The translations under genes and the position numbers were made by a program. A stretch of 64,000 nucleotides of DNA from Gammaproteobacteria bacterium 45_16_T64 (GTDB lineage: Bacteria > Pseudomonadota > Gammaproteobacteria > Pseudomonadales > Ketobacteraceae): positions 1 to 64,000 of the forward strand of contig MABD01000057.1 of the NCBI GenBank assembly GCA_002162955.1. The letters run 5' to 3'. Positions within the stretch are counted from its first letter, which is position 1; the number at the start of each line of letters is the position of its first letter. Shown in pieces: positions 18,122 to 27,053 of the stretch. The notes under the pieces were generated by a model, which saw only the letters and a program-made list of their open reading frames with translations, searched no databases and was not told where the DNA came from.

Positions 18122-18739
18122 CTATAGACTTAGTTTACGATTGGAGGCCTTTATAAACTCCAACTTCAATTCTTCATATTCATGCACTGCAGGGAACTGA
18201 GGAAACTCCTGAATAACATTATCAGGGGCCTTAAACAATATACCCGCCTCCGCCTCACTCAACATCGTGGTGTCGTTATACGAGTCACCTGCTGCAATAA
18301 CGCGGTAATTCAACCCGTGAAAGGCTTTAACCGATTGTCTTTTTGGATCTTTCTGACGTAATTTGTAATCAGTAATTGCGCCGCTTTCTGCAACTTCTAG
18401 CTTATGACAAAATAAAGTAGGGTAACCCAGCTGCTTCATCAATGGTGCCGCAAACTCGTAAAAGGTATCCGACAGAATGACCACCTGGAACCTCTCTCGC
18501 AACCAATCAACGAACTCAGCCGCACCTGGAATCGGGCTTAACTCAGCAATGACTTCCTGAATCTCTGTAAGACCAAGGTTGTTTTCTTTCAATATTGCCA
18601 AGCGCTGCTTCATCAGCACATCGTAGTCAGGAATATCTCTTGTTGTCGCTTTTAGGGCATCGATTCCCGTTTTTTCGGCAAAACTGATCCATATTTCTGG
18701 AATTAATACACCTTCGAGGTCAAGACAAGCTAGTTCCAC
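18122..18739 (-). CDS. thrH: Phosphoserine phosphatase/homoserine phosphotransferase ThrH
   Basis: ThrH is a HAD-superfamily enzyme first described in Pseudomonas. It dephosphorylates phosphoserine and can pass the phosphate to homoserine, linking serine and threonine synthesis. The 205-residue length matches exactly from memory. Motif I is DLEG (nucleophile Asp7 and Glu9, where classical SerB has DxD). Motif II is VVILSDTFYEF, followed by KDPKRQS with the conserved Lys, and motif III is AAGDSYNDTTML. The start is GTG with AGGAG 6 bases upstream. It stands alone, convergent with pabB and divergent from cysH. The family assignment is secure; which activity matters in the cell is not visible here. 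Confidence 0.95.
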   Translation of the reverse strand: MELACLDLEGVLIPEIWISFAEKTGIDALKATTRDIPDYDVLMKQRLAILKENNLGLTEIQEVIAELSPIPGAAEFVDWLRERFQVVILSDTFYEFAAPLMKQLGYPTLFCHKLEVAESGAITDYKLRQKDPKRQSVKAFHGLNYRVIAAGDSYNDTTMLSEAEAGILFKAPDNVIQEFPQFPAVHEYEELKLEFIKASNRKLSL

Positions 18740-19040
18740 AACAATCTCCTAGTAATATAATGATGGCCATACAGAGGCAAGATACCTTCGGTGGGCAACC
18801 ATATCGGGTCTAAAGGGACTATGCAATCAATTATGCTCGTTCAAAACATCTAATCGCCATGCCCACCAGCCACCTGCACATAGTCAATATTCTTAATGAA
18901 TTCAGTTATATATAACAAAAACATGCTGTTTATAGCGAAATCTTATAAAACTAGTCTATCCAAGTATTTTTTTGAACAATCAACCTCTGTTAGAATACCG
19001 GCAACTTACACCCCCCATGCGTGTTATGAGAGGAGCACAA
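18740..19040. other. Intergenic region between thrH and cysH
   Basis: This AT-rich, 301-bp gap separates two divergent genes and holds no convincing gene. The last third (about 18890-18980) is especially AT-rich, which would suit CysB binding upstream of cysH, but I cannot define a CysB site by eye. The candidate cysH promoter is listed separately. Confidence 0.5.
18988..18996 (+). promoter_or_regulatory. Possible extended -10 promoter of cysH
   Basis: TGTTAGAAT reads as an extended -10 (TGn followed by TAGAAT, near the TATAAT consensus) about 45 bases before the cysH start. No good -35 lies at the right distance, as expected for an activator-dependent (CysB-type) promoter. Confidence 0.35.
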
Positions 19041-19766
19041 ATGACATTTACAGCAGAAGAGATCCAATCGTTAAACGAAGATCTAATCACTAAGACCCCA
19101 CAAGAAATTCTATCGGCTGCATTAGACAAAATTGATAACCTTGCTATCTCTTTTAGCGGAGCTGAAGACGTTGTTTTGGTTGATATGGCAGCGAAGCTCG
19201 GAAAGCCATTCAGAGTATTTACGTTGGATACAGGTCGATTACACCCTGAGACCTACCAATTGCTTGAAGCGGTGAGAGAAAAGTATAACGTCAATATCGA
19301 AGCGACTTTTCCTGAAGCCGAAGCAGTACAAAAACTCGTGGACGAAAAAGGTCTATTCAGTTTCTACAAAGACGATCACAAAGAATGCTGCGCCATTCGA
19401 AAAGTTGGACCACTACGAAAGAAATTAAGCACATTAGGTGGCTGGGTTACAGGACAACGTAAAGATCAAAGCCCAGGGACTCGCGTAGATATCCCCGTTA
19501 TCCAAATCGATGGCGCCTTCTCTACCGAAACCAATCAGCTTATTAAATTTAACCCACTGGCATCTTGGTCTTCGGCACAAGTGTGGGAATATATACGCGC
19601 TAATGATGTACCGTTCAATAAACTACATGAACAAGGCTTCATCAGTATTGGCTGTGAGCCATGCACCCGCCCCGTCTTACCTAATCAGCATGAACGTGAA
19701 GGTCGCTGGTGGTGGGAAGAAGCAACAGCAAAAGAATGTGGACTGCACTCCACAAACATCAAGTAA
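19041..19766 (+). CDS. cysH: Assimilatory adenylyl-sulfate (APS) reductase, Fe-S type
   Basis: The enzyme reduces activated sulfate to sulfite with thioredoxin-like electrons. At 241 residues it has the PP-loop core ([22 protein letters not shown]). It also has two cysteine pairs, Cys116-Cys117 (KECCAIRK) and Cys205/Cys208 (GCEPCTRP), that mark the [4Fe-4S] APS-reducing class rather than the enterobacterial PAPS-only class. The C-terminal catalytic Cys233 (KECGLH) completes the site. The frame is open upstream to 18972, but ATG 19041 is chosen because GAGAGGAG lies 6 bases before it and the family starts here. A CKKC protein follows after 46 bases and cysB is close by. CysB control is inferred from the neighbourhood. 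Confidence 0.95.
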   Translation: MTFTAEEIQSLNEDLITKTPQEILSAALDKIDNLAISFSGAEDVVLVDMAAKLGKPFRVFTLDTGRLHPETYQLLEAVREKYNVNIEATFPEAEAVQKLVDEKGLFSFYKDDHKECCAIRKVGPLRKKLSTLGGWVTGQRKDQSPGTRVDIPVIQIDGAFSTETNQLIKFNPLASWSSAQVWEYIRANDVPFNKLHEQGFISIGCEPCTRPVLPNQHEREGRWWWEEATAKECGLHSTNIK

Positions 19767-19812
19767 AACGCCTAGATAGATTGGTGTTTTTTTTCAGTAA
19801 TAAGGGCTCTAT

Positions 19813-20148
19813 ATGAAGATCACACTCGTTAAGAAAATACTGGCCGATGGATCACCATGCAAAAAGTGTGGCGATGTACTTGGCAGACTCGAAGATTCTG
19901 GCCAAATGAGCAGAATAGACGAGGTTCTCGTTGCTGACGAGAGGGACCCAAATAGTCCCGGCATGCTCGTTGCAGCCAAATATAGTGTCGATAGAGCTCC
20001 GTTTTTCCTGGTTGAAAAAGAGGACGGCGTTGTCGATATATACACCGTTTACTTTAAGTTTGTAAAGGACGTCCTGGAACAGAAAACTGAAGAAAAAGAC
20101 GAATTAAAAGAAATCTTAGATCAAAACCCTGATTTAGACTTCTTGTAA
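19813..20148 (+). CDS. Thioredoxin-like CKKC protein downstream of cysH
   Basis: A 111-residue cytosolic protein. The N-terminus reads as a beta strand (MKITLVKKIL) followed by CKKC (Cys16, Cys19) at the start of a helix. Later strands, including SVDRAPFFLVE with its 'AP' turn, resemble the cis-Pro region of a thioredoxin fold. The C-terminal 30 residues are highly charged and helical. No other Cys is present, so the CKKC pair is the only redox or metal site. It follows cysH by 46 bases, with no terminator between, and ends at a strong shared terminator, so the two probably form an operon. A role as reductant or maturation partner of CysH is inference. I know of conserved hypothetical genes in this position in related bacteria but no assigned function. 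Confidence 0.75.
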   Translation: MKITLVKKILADGSPCKKCGDVLGRLEDSGQMSRIDEVLVADERDPNSPGMLVAAKYSVDRAPFFLVEKEDGVVDIYTVYFKFVKDVLEQKTEEKDELKEILDQNPDLDFL

Positions 20149-20156
20149 TATCTATG

Positions 20157-20205
20157 GATCAAGCAATAAAAAAGGGCCTAACAGGCCCTTTTTTATTGCT
20201 TGATC
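20157..20205. terminator. Bidirectional terminator between the cysH operon and cysB
   Basis: A perfect 23-bp inverted repeat (20157-20179 with 20183-20205) has a 3-nt loop. A GC core (GGGCCT/AGGCCC) is flanked by A and T runs on both sides, so it provides a U tract in either direction. It ends 3 bases before the cysB stop and 8 bases after the upstream gene's stop. Confidence 0.95.
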
Positions 20206-20208
20206 ATG

Positions 20209-21189
<981 letters not shown>

Positions 21190-21326
21190 TCAAAGTTTTA
21201 ATATATTCGTCAGCTATAAAAATATGCCAAAATATTACTTTCCAGAATAGGACAGAATCGTTAGATTTACCAACCTCAGTATCTTGGTTTTCTTAATCTT
21301 TTTTAATTTAAGCAGCAAGTAGTCAA

Positions 21327-22112
21327 ATGGATATACTTTTCTATATTATTGCAGGGGCGGCCGTTGGGTTTGCCGTTGGCCTTACTGGAGTCGGTGGCGG
21401 CTCTTTAATGACTCCAATATTATTACTTTTTGGATTTCCTCCTCAGGTTGCCGTTGGCACCGACCTTCTTTATGCCTCCATCACTAAATCTGGCGGCGTA
21501 TTGTTGCATCGACGACAAGGAACGATTCGCTGGCGAATCGTACTTACACTGTTTTTAGGCAGCATACCCTCCTCTTTGGTCACTGTGTACTTCTTGGACA
21601 ACGTGTTCGCCGATAGCGAAGCGTACGCGGGAGTATTAACCAGCTGCTTAGGCGTAATGTTAATCCTCACAGCAACAGTACTGCTGTTCAAATCGCGCCT
21701 TGTATCCGGCCGGTCGGTAAAAGAACCACCAAGGGTACTACGAGCAATACAACAAAAGGCCACTATTTATACTTGGATTATGGGTGTCGCTCTCGGTGTT
21801 TTAGTGACTCTTTCTTCCGTAGGTGCAGGAGCATTTGGTGCCGCCATCCTGCTTATCCTATACCCTCGACTTTCGTCCATTAACATCATAGGCACCGATC
21901 TGGCCCATGCGGTGCCGTTAACTCTAGTCGCCGGAATCGGACACTTATTCCTGGGCAATGTAGATTTTTCGCTGCTAGGCTCGTTACTCATCGGCTCATT
22001 GCCGGCTATATATGTTGGGACAAAGCTAGGTAATCATATGCCAGATAATATCATGCAACCCATTTTAGCCAGCACGCTGCTTGCTCTAGGGGTAAAATAC
22101 GCCTTTTTCTAA
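21327..22112 (+). CDS. TSUP (TauE/SafE) family permease, probable sulfur-anion exporter
   Basis: A 261-residue inner-membrane protein with about eight membrane segments in two similar halves. Each half starts with a Gly-rich helix (AVGFAVGLTGVGGGSLMTPILL and VTLSSVGAGAFGAAILL), the internal repeat of the TSUP family. Members export sulfite, sulfoacetate or similar anions. Placement beside cysB, divergent from it, favours sulfite or another sulfur compound, but the substrate is inferred only. The stop is 4 bases from the convergent Usp gene stop, where a small 6-bp hairpin (22112-22128) lies. The start ATG 21327 has no strong Shine-Dalgarno sequence. Confidence 0.88.
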   Translation: MDILFYIIAGAAVGFAVGLTGVGGGSLMTPILLLFGFPPQVAVGTDLLYASITKSGGVLLHRRQGTIRWRIVLTLFLGSIPSSLVTVYFLDNVFADSEAYAGVLTSCLGVMLILTATVLLFKSRLVSGRSVKEPPRVLRAIQQKATIYTWIMGVALGVLVTLSSVGAGAFGAAILLILYPRLSSINIIGTDLAHAVPLTLVAGIGHLFLGNVDFSLLGSLLIGSLPAIYVGTKLGNHMPDNIMQPILASTLLALGVKYAFF

Positions 22113-22116
22113 CCAG

Positions 22117-22653
22117 TTAAAGACTGGTCACCGCATGATATGAAATAGTTCGATCCGTTGCGGTTGGGATCATATACACGGGGATTGGCGATAATTGGAG
22201 CACCTTTGACGCGACAGAGCCTAACGGCGTTGACATCTCCTTCGCCCCCCCATGGCTCCCTATTACTATGAGGTCTGCTTTGACGGCCTCTGCATCGGTC
22301 AATATGACTTCCGCAGGGCTCCCACCGATCACATGAACATCCTTTAGCCACCTCGTTTCTGCATCATAGTCCTTAAGATCCTGCTCGAACACGGCTCTGA
22401 CTTTAGCTCTTATTGCAACCAGCACTTCATTCAATCCATTTTCTCGCAGCCCTGCCTTTGAATCATCCGTAATATAGGTCTCAAGGACAGCGTCAGCGAA
22501 AACCCCAAGAGGCTCAATAACGTGCAACATATATACCTGCGCGTTATGACTCTTAGCAAGATCTCCGACATGCTCCAACATATACGGACCGTATAGACCG
22601 AGATCGGTCGCATACAAAATGGTGTTAACCAAGTTCTCTTTCTCACTGATCAT
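22117..22653 (-). CDS. Universal stress protein family protein
   Basis: A single-domain Usp protein of 178 residues. It opens with NTILYATDLG, a typical first strand, and has the ATP-binding signature GxxGx9GS as GSHGG ... LGSVASKV (about 133-149). It should therefore be an ATP-binding, UspFG-like type rather than UspA-like. The mid-region EPLGVFADAVLETYITDD is less conserved. No membrane segment is seen. The role is general (stress or energy adaptation) and cannot be narrowed. The start ATG 22653 lacks a clear ribosome-binding site. It converges on the TSUP gene with only 4 bases between stops. Confidence 0.88.
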   Translation of the reverse strand: MISEKENLVNTILYATDLGLYGPYMLEHVGDLAKSHNAQVYMLHVIEPLGVFADAVLETYITDDSKAGLRENGLNEVLVAIRAKVRAVFEQDLKDYDAETRWLKDVHVIGGSPAEVILTDAEAVKADLIVIGSHGGAKEMSTPLGSVASKVLQLSPIPVYMIPTATDRTISYHAVTSL

Positions 22654-23080
22654 CTATCTACACACCACCCACTATTCCCCTGCCTACTAATTGAGCATAG
22701 CACTAAAGGTGAATTTCTTGAGGGCATTATCAAACATTGCTAGATGAATTTATTATTTACCTATATTTCAATTACTTAACCCATCTTTATAAAAACAACC
22801 TTAATCTATATAGTGAATTTGTCACATAAATTAACGGTCAAATAACCAAAAACAATACCAAAATCCGCTTTATCAATCTGCAAGCAACATACCACTTTTT
22901 GATCAACAAACTATAACTATGAACGATAACGCAAAATAACAAAGGGGGTCTTTTAAGTTCAATTATTAGCCACTAGTATATAAATCAGACAGCGGGTTAT
23001 TGACGGTTTCTACGGAAAAAGCGTTCTAAACTTGCCATTTACAATAAGATTCTCAATTCGAAGCGTGGCGTGTAACCGAT
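22654..23080. other. AT-rich intergenic region
   Basis: A 427-bp non-coding gap between two divergent genes. It is distinctly AT-rich, with poly-A/T patches and short reading frames that lack ribosome-binding sites. A weak TTGACG (23000-23005) could be a -35 for the downstream secreted-protein gene, but the matching -10 is poor. I see no RNA gene, repeat or known regulator site. Confidence 0.5.
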
Positions 23081-23533
23081 ATGATTAGATTCAGTCAAAA
23101 CACAGCAGCATGGAAAGCGCTCCTAACAACGATCATTGTAAGCTCTCTCATGTGGGGCTCAAGTAATGCCAGTGCTGAATACAGCAGCGACCAAGCATAC
23201 GACCTAACTGAAGAACAATTCGCTCTATTGCACGCGGACAGGTATGTTCCAGCCGAACAAATCGAATCACTTAACCAAAGCTACCCTATCCCCCTAATCA
23301 CTCTCAGCGTATCTGCCACTAGACAAGCGACCAATACCGACCAATTCTCAATCGTCACAACCTACAAAGGGATGGGCGTAAACTTACGAGAGCGCACCTA
23401 TCTGATAGAAGCTCCAGCAATTCAGGGAGTTGACTTCACCGCGGCCATCAAGAAAAAATGTGAAGAATCTCCTCAGCAAATGTTCGATAGCATGGTCATC
23501 AATGGTGCACTTGGATTCAATCTAACCTGGTAA
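23081..23533 (+). CDS. Small secreted protein of unknown function
   Basis: A 150-residue protein I do not recognise. Residues 1-32 form a signal peptide (hydrophobic core LLTTIIVSSLMW, cleavage after SNASA), leaving about 118 mature residues for the periplasm or outside. The mature part has a short acidic N-terminal segment (YDLTEEQFALL), then beta-rich sequence (LITLSVSATR, FSIVTTYKGMGVN) and one Cys. There is no lipobox and no metal or catalytic motif. It starts a rightward group with the sialidase-fold gene 146 bases downstream, which may or may not share a promoter. The ATG lacks a clear Shine-Dalgarno sequence, but the signal peptide supports this start. Confidence 0.7.
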   Translation: MIRFSQNTAAWKALLTTIIVSSLMWGSSNASAEYSSDQAYDLTEEQFALLHADRYVPAEQIESLNQSYPIPLITLSVSATRQATNTDQFSIVTTYKGMGVNLRERTYLIEAPAIQGVDFTAAIKKKCEESPQQMFDSMVINGALGFNLTW

Positions 23534-23679
23534 CCTCCTCTCTTCACTTTCACCTATATTGTTTGAATTTGGAAATAGGTATCAATTAGGTGTATAGTGA
23601 CCCCAATTCGATCTCTAGCAAGTGATATTTTGTCACTTCGCCTATAGAACACTTACCTCACTATTTTCATAAAGATTTC

Positions 23680-24966
23680 ATGTATTCTGGCATCAAACCT
23701 CTACATATCCTTTTGGTACTCTTCGTATTTGGATTTGTGTACAGCTCTAACAAATTTAATTCTGATATTGAACACACTTTCATAACAACAGAGCACACAC
23801 TCCCCTCTAGCGCGGCCACTGAACTTATTATCGGCTCAGTCACAAGAAAAACCGTTAACCGCCCTTTTGACAGCGTTGTTCACGCACCATCCATCGTTCT
23901 CAGTCGAACCGGTGATATATTTGCAACTTGGTGGGCAGGCTCTCGAGAGGGTGGCAAAGACGTCAATGTATACTTTGCTCAATACTCCCCAGGGAGTGAG
24001 CAATGGTCTCACCGCAAAGTACTTGTCACCGCAAAGTCTGCAGAATCAGAAACGTCCAGATATGTGAGAAAGTTAGGCAACTCCATTATCACCGAAGATT
24101 TAAATGGTAACCTTCATATTTTTTACGTAAGCGTGTCCGTTGGTGGATGGGCCGCAAGCGCATTAAATTGGATTAAATCAGAGGACCAAGGGAAGACCTG
24201 GACCAAGAGCAAGCGCCTCATCACAGCTCCTTTCCTTAATCTCAGCACGTTAGTCAAAGGCGCACCTATTTTCTACCAGGATGGATCCATCGGCATTCCC
24301 GTTTATCATGAGTTTGCTGGCAAACTTGGAGAGATGCTAAGAGTCAGCACTGATGGCAACGTGATCAATAAAAAGCGTTTATCTCGATTTCGTAGTGCAC
24401 TGCAACCAGTCATACATGCTCTAGGGCCTAAATCAGCAAAAGTGCTGATGCGATACGCTGGCGATGGTGAGCACCGAGTATTACAGACAGCAACGACAGA
24501 CGGCGGCAAAACTTGGAGCAAGCCAAGTAGAATTAGTATTCCAAACCCTAATTCTGCAGTGGCTCTCGCACACCATGATAGCGCTGGTGAGATAGGGGTT
24601 TTTAATGACTTAACCAGCGACAGATATAGGTTAAGGCTGTACCGCTACGACAACGAGCTAAACTGGAGCCCAGTCTTTAGCTTTGAAGACAAGACAATGG
24701 AACAGGGCTCCGAAATCACTCCTGAAATATTTGAGCGCGCGCTCCTAAAGGATTTACAACAGTTTGAAGGGACACAAGCTGACAAAGTGGCGTCAATACA
24801 ACAAGCAGCTAAATCAATGTGCACGACCAAAAAGTGTGAATTCCAATTCGATTACCCCTATCTAATCCAGGGTAAAGGACGCACCTACCATCTGGTTTAC
24901 ACTTGGAACAAGACGTCAATCCAACATATTACTTTCACGGCCACAGAAAAAGAACAGACATTATGA
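23680..24966 (+). CDS. Sialidase-fold (BNR/Asp-box) exported protein
   Basis: A 428-residue protein with an N-terminal signal anchor (residues 7-23, PLHILLVLFVFGFVYSS) that places the rest outside the inner membrane. The body fits the sialidase-like six-bladed propeller (PF13088 type). The opening segment is VVHAPSIVLSRTGDIFATWW. Two Asp-boxes are present, SEDQGKTW (about 167) and TTDGGKTW (about 273). A conserved ending YPYLIQGKGRTYHLVYTWN follows. The full arginine triad and Tyr/Glu pair of true neuraminidases cannot be confirmed by eye, so it may act on another glycan or only bind one. Two Cys flank a loop near 387-393. Its stop overlaps the next start (ATGA), so it is translationally coupled to a membrane protein. 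Confidence 0.82.
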   Translation: MYSGIKPLHILLVLFVFGFVYSSNKFNSDIEHTFITTEHTLPSSAATELIIGSVTRKTVNRPFDSVVHAPSIVLSRTGDIFATWWAGSREGGKDVNVYFAQYSPGSEQWSHRKVLVTAKSAESETSRYVRKLGNSIITEDLNGNLHIFYVSVSVGGWAASALNWIKSEDQGKTWTKSKRLITAPFLNLSTLVKGAPIFYQDGSIGIPVYHEFAGKLGEMLRVSTDGNVINKKRLSRFRSALQPVIHALGPKSAKVLMRYAGDGEHRVLQTATTDGGKTWSKPSRISIPNPNSAVALAHHDSAGEIGVFNDLTSDRYRLRLYRYDNELNWSPVFSFEDKTMEQGSEITPEIFERALLKDLQQFEGTQADKVASIQQAAKSMCTTKKCEFQFDYPYLIQGKGRTYHLVYTWNKTSIQHITFTATEKEQTL

Positions 24967-25544
24967 GTATAGGTATTGCTTCTTCTTACTTGCTTATAGC
25001 GGCGATAATCACTTTACTAATGGATAAATTTGCCACTACAAGTAAAATTCGCTCTTTGTTACTTATTACCTTTGCTTGTTTGTTACCGATTTTCGATATG
25101 CCCGCTCCTCTTTATATTAGAGGAGCAATAGGCGATCTGAGCCTCGTATCCCAATGTATATTAGCGGCCTATCTTCTTAATTATTACGTAGTAGACATAT
25201 CACACCTAGCGAAAACCATCGCCAAAAAACAATTTGCAGTTTATGTGCTTATGCTTGCACTTGCGCTTTACCCTGCATCGCTTGGCCTTAGTCTCATCGA
25301 CCCCTACGAAGCAGGATATGCTTCCTCAGATTGGCATTTCGTACTTTTTTCGGCAGCTTGCGCCGCTGCAATATTCTTTTATAGGCCAGGAAGCCAGCTA
25401 TTTACATTCATAATGCTAGCATCGACTACATTATTTTGGCTTAACGCACTGGAATCAACCAACTATTGGGATTACTTGCTTGACCCAGTTATCACAATAC
25501 TAGCGCTAGGCTACCTTGTTGTCAGGCTTATCAAAAACAAATGA
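24963..25544 (+). CDS. Polytopic membrane protein coupled to the sialidase-fold gene
   Basis: A 193-residue, very hydrophobic protein with six or seven membrane helices (for example SSYLLIAAIITLL, LLLITFACLLPIFDM, FAVYVLMLALALYPA, TILALGYLVVRL). I do not recognise the family. An upstream ATG at 24903 is in frame, but I chose 24963 because it gives an ATGA overlap with the previous stop and starts with a membrane helix. Its last 39 bases overlap the 3' end of the convergent symporter gene. Coupling to the sialidase-fold gene suggests a shared role at the membrane, for instance anchoring, transfer or sensing, but nothing in the sequence decides this. Confidence 0.72.
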   Translation: MSIGIASSYLLIAAIITLLMDKFATTSKIRSLLLITFACLLPIFDMPAPLYIRGAIGDLSLVSQCILAAYLLNYYVVDISHLAKTIAKKQFAVYVLMLALALYPASLGLSLIDPYEAGYASSDWHFVLFSAACAAAIFFYRPGSQLFTFIMLASTTLFWLNALESTNYWDYLLDPVITILALGYLVVRLIKNK

Positions 25545-27038
25545 TGCTGTAAAATAAATCACAACAAACATGATTACATTACCGATTAGAGTCGCATAAT
25601 AAGCATCAAAGGGCATAGACATAAATTCTGGTAGCCAACCGTTCTTGTCGCTAATCGTCCAAGCAGTAAAGATTAATGTAACAGCTATGCCTGCCCAAGC
25701 ACTTTTGACCCCACCCTTCTTTGAAAAGAACCCAATCAAATACAACCCTAACAACCCTCCCCCAAGGAGCGAGGCTAGAATGGTAGCAGTATCCTGCAAA
25801 GTCTTTGTTTCTGCTTGATTGATATAAATTGCGCCGGCGATCATAAAGCATGAAACAACTACGGCAACAAACCACGCAACCCGCAAATAATGCTTGTCTG
25901 CTTTATTAGGCTGAAGGTGTCGTCGATAGATATCGACGATTGATACTGTAGATATGGCATTAATACTCGAATCCAACGAAGACATTGCAGCAGCGAGTGC
26001 AGCGGCCAACACCAAACCTACAAGGCCGGGGGGGAGCTCTGACAAAACGAAGTAAGGGAGAATCTGCTCAGCTTTTTGCTCTCCGCTCAACATCATTGCC
26101 GCCTCTGAAGATGGAAACACCTGATAAAATGCAAAAAGTGCAGTACCCAAAAACATATAGAACGCCCAAATGGGTAAGCTGCTTAAGCCACAGATAAGCA
26201 TTCCTTTTCTAGCTTCTTCTTCCGACTTTGCTGCACAGTAACGCTGAACCGTATTTTGATTGCTGCTATATTCCGTGAGCCAGCTGGTAACTCCCAAAAT
26301 CAGCATCATTGACCCCGTTTTATTCAACAAAGACAAATCCCAAGACACAGCAGATAGCTCACCATCTTTAAGCTCAGCAAAGGCCAATTTACCATGGGTT
26401 TCAGCTATGCTAAATACATCGGAAAAACCATTGGGCAAAAGATCTATGATGACATATAAACACATCACACCGCCCGCCACGAGCACGAACGTTTGTAGCA
26501 CATCAGTCCATATTACCGCATCAATTCCACCAATAATGGTATAGATAGACACGAACATACCGCTTAACACTATACAAGTGACGTGATCCAAACCCGTTAG
26601 CTCATGAACCAGCAGCGCCAACAAGTAAAGAATAGTACTGAGTCTTACGAGCTGAGCGATCATGAATGCCACAGCGCCATACACTCTTACCGAAGGCCCA
26701 AAACGATCCTCAAGAAATTCATAGGCCGACGTGGTTTTTTTGCGCCGAAATATAGGGAGAAAGAAATACGCTGCAATAATTAACGCTACTGGAAGCATCA
26801 AATTGGGCAAAAACCTAAGCCAAGCTGTTTTATAAGCATCACCTGGATAAGCCAAGAAGGTAATAGAGCTTATAGACGTACCCACCAAACTAAGGCCAAT
26901 CGCCCACCCAGGGAACGACCGACCGCCGACAAAGTACTCCTCTGTATTTGTGTTCTTTCGTGAAAAATAAAAACCTAGAAAAAGAATGACGCCGAAATAC
27001 AGCCCCAGAACCCATAAATCAACTGGATCAAGTTTCAT
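25506..27038 (-). CDS. Sodium:solute symporter (SSS family)
   Basis: A 510-residue inner-membrane transporter with about 13 helices. The family pattern is clear: ILFLGFYFSRK, GGRSFPGWAIGLSLVGTSIS (first broken helix), TTSAYEFLEDRFG, and ALAAAMSSLDSSINAISTVS (sodium-site serines). These proteins import sugars, sialic acid, amino acids or similar solutes with Na+. From the neighbours (sialidase-fold protein, LTA-synthase-like enzyme) a sugar or sugar-acid is plausible, but that is inference. It follows the sulfatase-fold gene by 15 bases with a good AAGGAG, so the two form an operon. Its 3' end overlaps the opposite-strand membrane-protein gene by 39 bases. Confidence 0.92.
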   Translation of the reverse strand: MKLDPVDLWVLGLYFGVILFLGFYFSRKNTNTEEYFVGGRSFPGWAIGLSLVGTSISSITFLAYPGDAYKTAWLRFLPNLMLPVALIIAAYFFLPIFRRKKTTSAYEFLEDRFGPSVRVYGAVAFMIAQLVRLSTILYLLALLVHELTGLDHVTCIVLSGMFVSIYTIIGGIDAVIWTDVLQTFVLVAGGVMCLYVIIDLLPNGFSDVFSIAETHGKLAFAELKDGELSAVSWDLSLLNKTGSMMLILGVTSWLTEYSSNQNTVQRYCAAKSEEEARKGMLICGLSSLPIWAFYMFLGTALFAFYQVFPSSEAAMMLSGEQKAEQILPYFVLSELPPGLVGLVLAAALAAAMSSLDSSINAISTVSIVDIYRRHLQPNKADKHYLRVAWFVAVVVSCFMIAGAIYINQAETKTLQDTATILASLLGGGLLGLYLIGFFSKKGGVKSAWAGIAVTLIFTAWTISDKNGWLPEFMSMPFDAYYATLIGNVIMFVVIYFTASFVFDKPDNKVA

Positions 27039-27053
27039 CGCAGCCTTTTCTCC

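Noticed and set aside
23680-24966. Calling the sialidase-fold protein a true neuraminidase
   Set aside because: Two Asp-boxes and the fold pattern are visible, but the Arg triad and catalytic Tyr/Glu pair could not be placed with certainty. Many members of this fold act on other sugars.
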